A stretch of 64,000 bases of DNA from Pseudomonas baltica. GTDB taxonomy: Bacteria; Pseudomonadota; Gammaproteobacteria; Pseudomonadales; Pseudomonadaceae. The notes below the pieces were generated by a model, which saw only the letters and a list, made by a program, of their open reading frames with translations, ran no database searches and was not told the DNA's origin. Of the stretch, positions 1 to 7,604 are shown piece after piece. Made by a program: the position numbers and the translations under genes. The stretch is taken from positions 992,001-1,056,000 of the forward strand of contig NZ_JACMYH010000001.1 in assembly GCF_014235765.1 (NCBI RefSeq). Direction: 5' to 3'. Position 1 is the stretch's first letter, and every line of letters starts with the position of its first letter.

Positions 1-81
1 TTCGGCGAGGAGCTGGAAACCCCCGGGTATCGCCAGGCAGAACGAATCGCCGCCGTGGTCCTCACCGTCACCAGAACCTGA
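1..81 (+). CDS. C-terminal end of an unidentified protein (partial)
   Basis: The + strand is open from base 1 to a TGA at 79-81 and would encode the last 26 residues of a protein that begins outside the window (ends VLTVTRT). The piece is too short to assign a family. The reading is supported only by the open frame and by the REP array that starts 20 bases after the stop, where such repeats usually lie. It could also be a chance open frame. Confidence 0.35.
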   Translation, partial: FGEELETPGYRQAERIAAVVLTVTRT

Positions 82-102
82 CCTTGCGATGGTTTTGCAA
101 AG

Positions 103-510
103 CCCTGTAGCAGCGGCGCAAGCCGCGTCCGGGTTCACTGCGGTGTGTCAGGCTGAACGCATCCACCGCCGACGCGGCTTGCGCCGCTGCTACAGGGGGG
201 CGCGCGCCTCCAGATGCCGCTGAACCCCTGTAGCAGCGGCGCAAGCCGCGTCCGGGTTTACTGCGGTGTGTCAGGGGGGGCCGCATTTACCGCCGACGCG
301 GCTTGCGCCGCTGCTACAGGGGGATGCGCGCTTCCAGATGCCGCTGAACCCCTGTAGCAGCGGCGCGAGCCGCGTCCGGGTTTACTGCGTTGTGTCAGGG
401 GGGCCGCATTTACCGCCGACGCGGCTTGCGCCGCTGCTACAGGGGGATGCGCGCTTCCAGATGCCGCTGAACCCCTGTAGCAGCGGCGCGAGCCGCGTCG
501 CGCGCGGCTA
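103..510. repeat. Tandem REP/BIME array, three inverted pairs plus one half
   Basis: Three units of about 123 bp (103-198, 226-321, 349-444) each consist of a REP arm with core GCAGCGGCGCAAGCCGCG, a spacer of about 45 bp, and the inverted arm. A single arm follows at 472-500. The units are joined by a 14-16 base stretch, AGATGCCGCTGAACC, at about 212, 336 and 459. The same stretch occurs at 510-524 as the 3' end of the adjacent oxidoreductase gene. This suggests the array grew by duplication of a unit that included the gene end. It is not CRISPR: the repeats are palindromic and the spacers are nearly identical. Confidence 0.9.
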
Positions 511-1278
511 GATGCCGCTGAACCAGTTGTAGCCCTGGTCTTCCCAATAGCCGCCGGGATAATCGTTGCTGACGAAGATCTCGACGATGTGCTTGGGGTT
601 CTTGAAGCCCAGCTTGGTCGGCACGCGAACCCGCAATGGGTAGCCATATTCGGGCGGCAGTGCAACCTCGCCATAGTCCAGGGCCAGGAGCGTCTGCGGG
701 TGCAGGGCGGTGGGCATGTCCAGGCTGGAGTAGTAGCGGTCGGCGCACTTGAATCCGACGAATTTGGCTGTGGTATCGGCGCCAATGTGCTCGAGGAAGG
801 TTTTCAACGGCACCCCGCCCCACTGGCCAATGGCGCTCCAGCCTTCGACGCAGATCAACCGGGTGATGTCCGTCTGCTGGGGCAGCTTGCGCAGACCTTC
901 AAGTGTCCAGGCCGCCTTGTCGCGCACCAGGCCGGATACTGCCAGGGCGTAGCCCGATACGTCGATATCGGGGATGTCGTCCTCGCTGTAGAACGCGTTG
1001 AACGGGAACGGTTGGGTCATCTGCGCCTTGCTGTAGGTAGGCGCCAGACGCTGGCCGTTGAACAGCCAGGCTTGCACTCGATCGTTCCAGCGCGACATGG
1101 CCCAGAGCACCTTGTCGACCTGATCACCGTCCTGCAGATTGCAGCCGCTGAGCATCGCCATGGCGCCGACGGTGAGGCCGCCGCGCAGGAAATGTCGCCG
1201 TTGCAGGCTTTCGAGCTGGCTGCGCTGGGCCGGTTCCAGGATTATCGGAGCCACCCGGCGGGATTTGGGTTCATTCAT
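508..1278 (-). CDS. Molybdopterin-dependent oxidoreductase (sulfite oxidase / MsrP family), exported
   Basis: This 256-residue protein belongs to the sulfite oxidase superfamily and resembles the periplasmic methionine sulfoxide reductase MsrP (YedY). The twin-arginine signal RRHFLRGG lies at residues 27-34. The CVEGW block at 143-147 carries the molybdenum-ligand cysteine, and HPQTLLAL, LPPEYGYPLR and LGFKNPKHI follow as in MsrP. It is shorter than E. coli MsrP because the C-terminal region is missing. The signal is followed by a lipobox-like LSGC (Cys46), so the protein may be a Tat-exported lipoprotein. Its start overlaps the stop of the upstream cytochrome b gene by 8 bases, so the two are cotranscribed and the cytochrome probably delivers the electrons. 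The natural substrate cannot be read from the sequence. Confidence 0.85.
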   Translation of the reverse strand: MNEPKSRRVAPIILEPAQRSQLESLQRRHFLRGGLTVGAMAMLSGCNLQDGDQVDKVLWAMSRWNDRVQAWLFNGQRLAPTYSKAQMTQPFPFNAFYSEDDIPDIDVSGYALAVSGLVRDKAAWTLEGLRKLPQQTDITRLICVEGWSAIGQWGGVPLKTFLEHIGADTTAKFVGFKCADRYYSSLDMPTALHPQTLLALDYGEVALPPEYGYPLRVRVPTKLGFKNPKHIVEIFVSNDYPGGYWEDQGYNWFSGI

Positions 1279-1894
1279 GATCGGTCTTCCCGGTAGTCGA
1301 AGGCCTTACCCCGCCGGTGATCATCGGCGGCAGCGTCTTGGGCACCAGCAGCACCAGGGCCAGGTGCACCACTGTAAAGGCGCCGATGGCAGACATCGCG
1401 GCGAAATGGACGTAGCGGGCGAAATCGTAGCCGCCCAGCAGTGCTACCAGCTCCTGGAACTGGATGGGCTTCCAGATGGCTACCCCGGATACCAGAATCA
1501 GCACCCCGGCCGCCAGTACCAGCCAGTACATGAGGCGTTGCACCGCGTTGTAGACGCCCTTTTCATGGATCAGCCGCAAACGCAGGGCATCGCGCAGGTC
1601 GCGTTTGACCGCGCGGGGAGTGATCGGCAGCAAATCGCGCTTGAAGTGGCGGCTGATCAATCCGTAGAGGACGTAGACGAGGCCATTGATCACCAACAGC
1701 CACATCACCGCGAAATGCCAAGCTATCGCGCCACCCAGCCAACCACCCAGAGTGAACGAGGGCGGAAAACGGAACGCAAACAATGGAGAGGCGTTGTAGA
1801 TGCCCCAGCCACTCATGAACATGCAGGTCATGCCGAAGGCATTGATCCAGTGGGTGAGGCGTACCGTCAGTGAATGTATGCGACGCACGGCCAT
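1271..1894 (-). CDS. Cytochrome b561-type membrane protein, electron donor to the oxidoreductase
   Basis: This is a 207-residue integral membrane protein of the b-type cytochrome family with about four transmembrane segments. Probable haem-ligand histidines are in RRIHSLTVRLTHW near the N-terminus, WHFAVMWLL in the middle, and VHFAAM and VVHLAL near the end. The start at 1894 is preceded by GGAGGG; a longer frame to 1996 runs back through a REP half and is unlikely. The gene is coupled to the molybdopterin oxidoreductase by an 8-base overlap. It fills the place MsrQ holds in msrPQ, though it looks more like the hydrogenase/formate-dehydrogenase cytochrome b group than MsrQ. Confidence 0.82.
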   Translation of the reverse strand: MAVRRIHSLTVRLTHWINAFGMTCMFMSGWGIYNASPLFAFRFPPSFTLGGWLGGAIAWHFAVMWLLVINGLVYVLYGLISRHFKRDLLPITPRAVKRDLRDALRLRLIHEKGVYNAVQRLMYWLVLAAGVLILVSGVAIWKPIQFQELVALLGGYDFARYVHFAAMSAIGAFTVVHLALVLLVPKTLPPMITGGVRPSTTGKTDHE

Positions 1895-1963
1895 CGAATG
1901 GCCCTCCCATGTCAAAGAAACACACGCCAATGACCGCCCCCACAAGTAAGAGGATGCACCTAC

Positions 1964-1987
1964 CCCTGTGGGAGCGCGGCCACGGGG
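1964..1987. repeat. Single REP half-site
   Basis: CCTGTGGGAGCGCGGCCACGG matches one arm of the common Pseudomonas GTGGGAGCGGG...CCGCG REP family and has no inverted partner. It lies in the roughly 105-bp gap between the cytochrome b start and the end of the upstream small-protein gene. Nothing else was recognised in that gap. Confidence 0.6.
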
Positions 1988-1999
1988 GTATGACAAAGG

Positions 2000-2611
2000 T
2001 TACATCGGTGGCTGGAAGCCATCCTTGCCTACTGCCACGCCACGGGCGGTCTTGCCGTCTTCGGCAGGGAACACGACGATCTTGGCGCCTTTCACCAGTT
2101 GCTCCGACCTGCCGGCTTCGACATAGGCAATCGGCACATCTTCAGGCACGACGACCTGCTTCTCGCCGCCCTTGTAGTTCACGGTCAAGGTCCGACCATT
2201 GGCCTGGGCCAGCTTGCCGACCGTACCGTTGGTCATGGTGCCGGTGGTACCGTCGGCGTTTTCCCAACCGTAGTGCCCTTCCCCGCTGCCCTTCAGGCTG
2301 GGTTCGAACACGGTCACTTCCAGCGCTTTCAGCGTGCCATCTGCCTGGGGAGTAGCCGCCGAGCCGATGAAGCTGTCAGCCTTGATCGAGTCGATGTTGG
2401 CCTTGGACACCAAGCGGATGCCGGTCTTGTCGGTCAGGCCGATGGTCTGGTGCGCGCCGCTGCGAGTGGTGAAAGACAAGGTGTTGTTGTCCAGGCCATC
2501 GACCGTGCCACGCATCGGCTTGACCACCGGCATGTCTGCAGCCGAAGCCATCACGGCGGCACTGAGCAGCAACGTGCCCAGAGTGGTCGACAGGGCAGTT
2601 TTGATCTTCAT
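2000..2611 (-). CDS. Exported small protein with DUF5666-like repeats
   Basis: This 203-residue protein has a clear Sec signal peptide (MKIKTALSTTLGTLLLSAAVMASA, cleavage near residue 24) and a hydrophilic, beta-rich remainder. Phrases such as RGTVDGLDNNTLSFTTRSG and GTVGKLAQANGRTLTV look like two copies of a DUF5666-type beta module, which would make it a small periplasmic binding or chaperone-like protein. AAGGAG stands 9 bases before the ATG at 2611; the in-frame ATG at 2644 has no such site. It is the first gene of the leftward group that continues into the cytochrome b / oxidoreductase pair and is divergent from the two-component system. Its function is unknown. Confidence 0.75.
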   Translation of the reverse strand: MKIKTALSTTLGTLLLSAAVMASAADMPVVKPMRGTVDGLDNNTLSFTTRSGAHQTIGLTDKTGIRLVSKANIDSIKADSFIGSAATPQADGTLKALEVTVFEPSLKGSGEGHYGWENADGTTGTMTNGTVGKLAQANGRTLTVNYKGGEKQVVVPEDVPIAYVEAGRSEQLVKGAKIVVFPAEDGKTARGVAVGKDGFQPPM

Positions 2612-2681
2612 CGGTACGACTCCTTGCGGTAGGTGTGTATGCATCCTCGGCCACCAACCCGCACGCGCGCATGACCGCTCG

Positions 2682-2697
2682 ATGACATTTCTGTCAT
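2682..2697. promoter_or_regulatory. CusR/HprR-like response-regulator box
   Basis: ATGACATTTCTGTCAT is an inverted repeat with 6-bp arms and 4-bp spacing. It fits the published CusR box of E. coli (ATGACAANNTTGTCAT), which HprR also uses. It lies 71 bases before the exported-protein gene and 130 bases before the response-regulator gene, in their shared promoter region, so the adjacent regulator is the natural candidate to bind it. Binding is inference. Confidence 0.6.
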
Positions 2698-2827
2698 TCG
2701 CGCGGCATGCGCCTCAATGACGGTAATGTAACCGACAGCACCGCGCCGCTTGGTTAGACTGCGCTGTGCGAACCCACCCGCCACGAACCCTCAACGGCAA
2801 CCGCGAACGCCCGAGCGAGCCTGATCG

Positions 2828-3523
2828 ATGCACATCCTCTTGATCGAAGACGACACCAAGACCGGCGAGTACCTGAAAAAGGGCCTCGGCGAATCCGGCT
2901 ACAACGTCGACTGGGCGCAGCACGGCGCCGATGGCTTGCACCTGGCCCTGGAAAACCCCTACGACCTGCTGGTGCTCGACGTCATGCTGCCCGGCATCGA
3001 CGGCTTCCAGATCATGGAGGTGCTGCGCACGCGGCAGAATGTACCGGTGCTGTTCCTGACCGCCCGCGACCAGTTGCAAGACCGCATTCGGGGCCTGGAG
3101 CTGGGCGCCGACGACTACTTGGTAAAGCCCTTTTCGTTCACCGAACTGCTGTTGCGCATCCGCACCATCCTGCGCCGCGGCGGCGCCCGTGAAGCCGATC
3201 GCTTCCACCTCGCCGACCTCGAACTGGACCTGCTGCGGCGCCGGGTGACGCGGCAACAGGAAGTGATCACCCTGACCAACAAGGAGTTCGCCCTGCTGCA
3301 CCTGCTGCTGCGGCGCGAAGGCGACGTGCTCTCGCGCACCCAGATCGCCTCGGAGGTATGGGACATGAATTTCGACAGCGATACCAATGTGGTCGACGTT
3401 GCGGTCAAGCGCCTGCGCAGCAAGGTCGACCAGCCCTACCCGGTCAAGCTCATCCACACCGTGCGCGGCATTGGTTACGTCTGCGAGGTGCGGGCATGCG
3501 AAGCCGACGCCAACCTTCCCTGA
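2828..3523 (+). CDS. OmpR-family heavy-metal type response regulator (CopR/CusR/HprR-like)
   Basis: This is a 231-residue two-domain regulator. The receiver domain (1-120) has the acidic pair ED at 7-8, phospho-acceptor Asp51 in LVLDVMLPG and Lys100 in DDYLVKPFS. The C-terminal winged helix has [13 protein letters not shown] and the hallmark ending [25 protein letters not shown] of metal or redox regulators. The gene overlaps the sensor kinase start by 28 bases, so the pair is translated together. It is divergent from an exported protein and the oxidoreductase pair, with a CusR-like box between. That arrangement recalls E. coli hprRS next to msrPQ, which responds to oxidant damage; a copper or other metal signal is equally possible. 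Confidence 0.88.
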   Translation: MHILLIEDDTKTGEYLKKGLGESGYNVDWAQHGADGLHLALENPYDLLVLDVMLPGIDGFQIMEVLRTRQNVPVLFLTARDQLQDRIRGLELGADDYLVKPFSFTELLLRIRTILRRGGAREADRFHLADLELDLLRRRVTRQQEVITLTNKEFALLHLLLRREGDVLSRTQIASEVWDMNFDSDTNVVDVAVKRLRSKVDQPYPVKLIHTVRGIGYVCEVRACEADANLP

Positions 3524-4899
3524 CCCTGCGCTCGACCCTGGCCTTCTCTCTGGTGGCCATGCTCACCGTGGCCGGCGCCGGCTGGTACCTGTACGAATCG
3601 ATGAAAGCTTCGGTGCTGCAGCGCAGCGACAACGCCGTGCTCGGGAGGCTCGACCACTTTCGCAAACTGCTGCACTACGACCTGACCCTGGACAAGCTGT
3701 CGAGCAGCCCGCAGATCTTCCAGAACATGCTCGGCAGCGAAGACGACATCTTCGTCATTGCCGAGACCGGCCGGCCACCGGTGATTCAGGTCAACCCGCT
3801 GCACGCGACCCTGCCCTCCGTGCCTGCGGTCGCCCACGATGCGATTCCCGGCAGCGCCGACCTGCGCACCGGCATGGCACCCTCGGGCATACCCCTACGG
3901 GCGGCGAGCGTATTGACCACCTCCGGTGGCCGCGAGGTGCAACTCACGGCGGCGCACATCATGGTCAAGGAGATGGCCATGCTCGGCGAGTTCCGCCAGC
4001 GGATCTACCTGGCCGTGGGCACGGCGTTCCTGCTCACCGCCCTGCTCGGCTTCGTGCTGCTGCGCCGCGGCTTGCGGCCGCTGCGCGAGATGGCGGCGCA
4101 CGCCACCGACATCTCCCCGGCACGCCTGCACAGCCGCATGAGCAGCGACAACACGCCGGTCGAACTGCAGCAGTTGAGCGAAGCCTACAATGCCATGCTC
4201 GATCGCCTGGCCGAGGGCTACCAGCGGCTGAACCAATTTTCCGCAGACCTCGCCCACGAGATCCGCACGCCGGTGGGCTCGTTGATGGGGCACTGCCAGG
4301 TCGCCCTGCGCCAAGGCCGCAGTGCGGACGAATACCAGGCACTGCTGGCGTCGAATCTGGAGGAGCTGGAACGTATTTCCCGGATCGTCGAAAGCATCCT
4401 GTTCCTGGCGCGCGCCGACGACGCCCAGGCGGTGGTGCAGCGCCAGCCGCTGCAGGTGCACGACGAGCTGGAGCGGGTCACCGAGTATTTCGAAGGGCTC
4501 GCCGAAGAACGCAAGATCCGCCTGCTGATTTCCGGTGACGCCACCCTGCACGCCGACCCGCTGCTGTTGCGACGGGCGTTGAGCAACCTGGTGGCCAACG
4601 CGATCCGCTACGCCGACCCGCACAGCGATGCCCTGATCAGCGTAGAGTCGACAGAAGGGCAATGCGTCATCGTGGTAGAGAATCAGGGCCCTGCCCTGGA
4701 GCCTTCGGCGCTGGCCAGCCTGTTCGATCGTTTCTACCGAGGCGACGCTTCGCGCCAGCATAATTCGGACTCCAATGGCCTGGGACTGGCCATTGTCGCG
4801 GCAATCATGCAGCTGCATGCCGGCGAGGCCAGCGTGACCCAGCCGCAGCCCGGACGCATCCGCTTTGCGTTGCATTTCCCGGCGCCGGGAAGCCGCTGA
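3496..4899 (+). CDS. Heavy-metal type sensor histidine kinase (CusS/HprS-like)
   Basis: This is a 467-residue membrane kinase. An N-terminal transmembrane segment (about 15-33) is followed by a periplasmic sensor region of about 140 residues, a second transmembrane segment (near 173-195) and a HAMP linker. The H-box [16 protein letters not shown] has phospho-acceptor His254. The ATPase domain has the N-box [16 protein letters not shown] and the glycine box [12 protein letters not shown]. The ATG at 3496 lies inside the end of the regulator gene; longer in-frame readings from 3358 would run through the regulator out of frame and are not credible. It should phosphorylate the adjacent regulator. 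The ligand is not visible in the sequence. Confidence 0.88.
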   Translation: MRSRRQPSLTLRSTLAFSLVAMLTVAGAGWYLYESMKASVLQRSDNAVLGRLDHFRKLLHYDLTLDKLSSSPQIFQNMLGSEDDIFVIAETGRPPVIQVNPLHATLPSVPAVAHDAIPGSADLRTGMAPSGIPLRAASVLTTSGGREVQLTAAHIMVKEMAMLGEFRQRIYLAVGTAFLLTALLGFVLLRRGLRPLREMAAHATDISPARLHSRMSSDNTPVELQQLSEAYNAMLDRLAEGYQRLNQFSADLAHEIRTPVGSLMGHCQVALRQGRSADEYQALLASNLEELERISRIVESILFLARADDAQAVVQRQPLQVHDELERVTEYFEGLAEERKIRLLISGDATLHADPLLLRRALSNLVANAIRYADPHSDALISVESTEGQCVIVVENQGPALEPSALASLFDRFYRGDASRQHNSDSNGLGLAIVAAIMQLHAGEASVTQPQPGRIRFALHFPAPGSR

Positions 4900-4906
4900 A
4901 ACAAGT

Positions 4907-5491
4907 CTATTCGGGCTTCTTCCTGGACCGAAACGCCGCCACTTTCATGCGATTGCCACAGGTCGCCATGCTGCACCAGCGGCGTCGATGCGACTTGCTC
5001 AGGTCGTGAAAGAACAGCACGCAGTCATGGGCTTCGCATTGCCGAACGAACTCGAATGTGTCCCCCGTGACCAGTCTGGCCAGAGCGTCGGCCACCGGCC
5101 ACAGCAGGCTTGCCGAACCAGCATCCCTGGGCTGCACCTCGATGCGAAACGCCGGTGCCGCGCCATTCCACTGCAAGCCGCTGACAGGACGCCCGGCCTC
5201 GAGAATCTGGTTGACCACTTCAGGGTCGGCTTCTTCCCCGGTCATCGCGGCGTTCACCAGTCCTTTGGCACACGCGCGCAGCGCAAGGGCCTGGGTCAAT
5301 AGTCCGCGAGCAGTGTCCGCCTGGTCATGCCGCGCAGGCAGGCCAGCAGCGTCGAGCCACTTCAGTACGTCCTCGTCGTCGCGCAGGCAATCGTGCTGCT
5401 GATCGCCCACGCCGTATTGGGTATTGATGAAATCCAGAGCCAGGTTGTCGGCCACGAACAACGTGTCAGGAGCGATGGCGGTAAGATTCAT
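4907..5491 (-). CDS. ABATE / CGNR zinc-finger protein (putative regulator)
   Basis: This 194-residue protein has an N-terminal ABATE-type region (about 12-130) and a C-terminal CGNR zinc finger at about 150-185. In the finger, Cys-x4-Cys in RQCEAHDCVLFFHD and Cys-x4-Cys in HRRRWCSMATCGNRMKV can bind one zinc. The family (COG5516) is believed to contain DNA-binding regulators, often next to the gene they control. Here the neighbour is a divergent exported hydrolase, with 93 bases between the starts containing four regularly placed GTAACC/GGTTAC elements. Its stop is 8 bases from the convergent kinase stop. Confidence 0.85.
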   Translation of the reverse strand: MNLTAIAPDTLFVADNLALDFINTQYGVGDQQHDCLRDDEDVLKWLDAAGLPARHDQADTARGLLTQALALRACAKGLVNAAMTGEEADPEVVNQILEAGRPVSGLQWNGAAPAFRIEVQPRDAGSASLLWPVADALARLVTGDTFEFVRQCEAHDCVLFFHDLSKSHRRRWCSMATCGNRMKVAAFRSRKKPE

Positions 5492-5499
5492 GACGTTCT

Positions 5500-5571
5500 G
5501 TAACCCATAAAATTAGTTTGACAGGTTACCAGAATGCTCCGTAACCTTCAAACACACCAATCAAGGGTTAC
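5500..5571. promoter_or_regulatory. Four alternating GTAACC / GGTTAC elements (putative operator)
   Basis: GTAACC at 5500-5505, GGTTAC at 5524-5529, GTAACC at 5541-5546 and GGTTAC at 5566-5571 form two inverted pairs with almost equal spacing (18 and 19 bases between arms). They fill the region between the divergent CGNR gene and the hydrolase gene. The outermost elements lie 9 bases from one start codon and 14 from the other, as expected for a repressor covering both promoters. The binding protein is inferred to be the CGNR protein. Confidence 0.5.
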
Positions 5572-5584
5572 ATCAGGAGCCGTC

Positions 5585-6520
5585 ATGACCATTTCGAAAT
5601 CCGCAGCCGCGCTTGCCGCTTCGCTGCTGACCAGCACCGCGCCGAACGCCCATGCCGACCGCACGGTGCACTACCGTTACGAGCAGGTCGGCGATGTCAA
5701 CGTGTTCTACCGAGAAGCCGGCGATCCGGGCGCGCCCACGGTGTTGCTGCTGCATGGCTTTGCCGCGTCTTCGTTCATGTTTCGCGACCTGATTCCGCAA
5801 CTGGCCGACCGCTACCATGTGATCGCGCCGGATCTGCCTGCATTCGGCTTCACCGAAGCGCCCGCCCGGGGCGACTACGCCTATACCTTCAGCCAACTGG
5901 CGCAGACCATCGGCCAGTTCACCGAACAGCTCGAGCTGGACCGCTACGCGCTGATGGTCCACGACTACGGTGCTCCAGTGGGTTGGCGCCTGGCCGTGGC
6001 GCACCCCGAGCGCGTGAGTGCGATCATCTCGCAGAACGGCAACGCCTATGAGGAAGGTTTGGGCGCTGGTTGGGCACCCATCCAGACCTACTGGCGCGAG
6101 CCTACCCAAGAGCACCGCGATGCCTTGCGGGATTTTCCGACACCGGCTTCGATCAAATGGCAGTACCTGGAAGGGGTCAGCGACCCAAGCGCGGTTTCGC
6201 CGGACGGCTACACCCTGGAAGGCCTGCAGATCTCGCGGCCCGGCAATGCCGACATCCAGCTGGACCTGGTGCTGGATTACGCCTCCAATGTGGCGATGTA
6301 CCCCACCTTTCAGGACTACTTCCGCCAGTACCAGCCGCCCCTGCTGGCCGTGTGGGGCGAGCATGACCCGTTCTTCCTTCCAGCCGGCGCGCAGGCCTGG
6401 AAGCGCGACCTGCCCCAGGCGGACATTCGCTTCTACGACACCGGCCACTTCGCCCTGGAAACCCATGGCCGGGAGATCATTCCGGTGATCCGCGAATTCC
6501 TCGACAAGAACGTTCGTTGA
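5585..6520 (+). CDS. Exported alpha/beta hydrolase (haloalkane dehalogenase / epoxide hydrolase-like)
   Basis: This 311-residue alpha/beta-hydrolase has a signal peptide (about residues 1-25, ending NAHADR). The oxyanion motif LLLHGFAAS is at about 55-62. The nucleophile elbow VHDYGAP carries Asp127, not serine, so an epoxide hydrolase or dehalogenase type chemistry is expected and not that of an esterase. The acid is probably in WGEHDPFF and the base His in TGHFALE. The start at 5585 has AGGAG at good spacing; a longer frame from 5534 would lose the signal peptide position. Transcription is divergent from the CGNR gene. The substrate is unknown. Confidence 0.85.
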   Translation: MTISKSAAALAASLLTSTAPNAHADRTVHYRYEQVGDVNVFYREAGDPGAPTVLLLHGFAASSFMFRDLIPQLADRYHVIAPDLPAFGFTEAPARGDYAYTFSQLAQTIGQFTEQLELDRYALMVHDYGAPVGWRLAVAHPERVSAIISQNGNAYEEGLGAGWAPIQTYWREPTQEHRDALRDFPTPASIKWQYLEGVSDPSAVSPDGYTLEGLQISRPGNADIQLDLVLDYASNVAMYPTFQDYFRQYQPPLLAVWGEHDPFFLPAGAQAWKRDLPQADIRFYDTGHFALETHGREIIPVIREFLDKNVR

Positions 6521-6615
6521 GGGGGCGGTGCCGACTGCCCCATTCAGCGAGACGGCGTTGAGCAATGAGTGGCAGGATGCTGTCGTACCAGCACCCCACT
6601 CGAGAACCCCGACCC

Positions 6616-7110
6616 ATGCTCTACGTCGTTCTGCTTGGCGGCAAGCACCCCAAGGCGCGCATCGAAGTGCACGATATCGCCTGCGCCGTTGCCGATTCGC
6701 TCGAAGCGACTTATCCGCAGCTGAGGGCAGACTGGTTCGGCAGTCAGAAAGGTTTGCACGTCGATGCCTGGATGGCGGTGGACGGTGTCGAACAGTGGAA
6801 GGTCGAGTTCAGCCCGCTGGCGCCTGGCGCCGGCATGCCGCGGCTGTATGTGATCAATCTTGGTGGCTACGAGGCGCAGTCGTTCGGCGAAGCACACCAC
6901 TACCTGCTGGTGGTGGCGCACACAGCGCGCGATGCCAAGAGCAGCGCCCGTCGCCAGTGCCTCGAACACTGGCGCCAGCCTCACACCGACGCCGTCTTGG
7001 ACGTGGACGATTGCGTGCCGATCGACCAGGTCGGCGGTCGTTACGTGCACCTGGTCGAGGGGCCCCACCAAGGCATTCAACGGCGCAACGAATACATCGT
7101 GCTGCCATAG
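6616..7110 (+). CDS. DUF1543 domain protein
   Basis: This 164-residue soluble protein begins MLYVVLLGGKHPKARIEVHD and contains two related halves (about 1-85 and 90-160), typical of the DUF1543 family whose role is not known. The second half starts at about AEVHHYLLVVAH in the region AQSFGEAHHYLLVVA. The ATG at 6616 is chosen because the family begins exactly with MLYVV; the frame also opens at 6565. It has no clear partner: it follows the hydrolase by 95 bases and is followed by a REP pair. Confidence 0.75.
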   Translation: MLYVVLLGGKHPKARIEVHDIACAVADSLEATYPQLRADWFGSQKGLHVDAWMAVDGVEQWKVEFSPLAPGAGMPRLYVINLGGYEAQSFGEAHHYLLVVAHTARDAKSSARRQCLEHWRQPHTDAVLDVDDCVPIDQVGGRYVHLVEGPHQGIQRRNEYIVLP

Positions 7111-7131
7111 AACATCAGTCGGACCGCAGCG

Positions 7132-7214
7132 CGCCCTTCGCGGGCAGAGCCCCGCTCCCACAGGGGAAAGGATGCGCTAATCCCCTGTGGGAGCGGGGCT
7201 CTGCCCGCGAAAAG
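7132..7214. repeat. REP inverted pair (BIME)
   Basis: Two arms, CGCGGGCAGAGCCCCGCTCC and its inverse, are separated by about 20 bases in the gap between the DUF1543 gene and the convergent pmsB gene. As a stable hairpin between convergent genes it may act as a bidirectional transcription stop. Confidence 0.85.
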
Positions 7215-7228
7215 GACGCCGCTGTGGA

Positions 7229-7546
7229 TCAGGCGCTGGGCGCTCGGGTCGTGCGCCAGTGGGCGATCTGCTGCTGGATGTTCCAGTGGATGATTCGTTC
7301 GAACAGTGCCTCGGTGAACGCCGGGTCGAAGCCGGCCAAAGTGGCCCACTCCAGGCGCTGTTCGAGCATGGCAGCAACTCGCTCGGGTGCCGGGATCGAT
7401 TGCTCGCTGGGTTTGAATTGCGCTGCGGCCTTGACGTACTGCAAACGCTGCACCAGGGCGTCGAAGATCTGCCGGTCGTGCCAGTCGATACCGCAACGGA
7501 TGTCTTCCAGGTTGGCACAGTCCTGGGGTGTGGGTGGCTGATTCAA
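7229..7546 (-). CDS. pmsB: Isochorismate pyruvate lyase (salicylate synthesis, PchB-like)
   Basis: This 105-residue chorismate-mutase-fold enzyme is close to PchB of P. aeruginosa. It matches in DALVQRLQYVKAAAQFK, SIPAPERVAAMLEQR and FERIIHWNIQQQIAHWR. It converts isochorismate to salicylate and pyruvate. The start codon is TTG at 7546, preceded by GAGGGAG; no ATG is available near the family N-terminus. It is the last gene of the leftward order pmsC-pmsE-pmsA-pmsB, the same order as the pmsCEAB pseudomonine operon described in P. fluorescens WCS374. Making salicylate and not dihydroxybenzoate separates this locus from the related acinetobactin cluster. Confidence 0.93.
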   Translation of the reverse strand: MNQPPTPQDCANLEDIRCGIDWHDRQIFDALVQRLQYVKAAAQFKPSEQSIPAPERVAAMLEQRLEWATLAGFDPAFTEALFERIIHWNIQQQIAHWRTTRAPSA

Positions 7547-7604
7547 GATGGTCTCCCTCGTTCTTCAGGTGGAATGGGCAACGTGTCACGCCATGAGCCG
7601 GTCA

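Noticed and set aside
103..510. CRISPR array
   Set aside because: Repeats are palindromic REP arms in alternating orientation, spacers are not unique and no cas gene is near.
7132..7214. Attachment site or insertion-sequence ends
   Set aside because: The inverted pair is a standard REP element with no transposase frame between or beside it.
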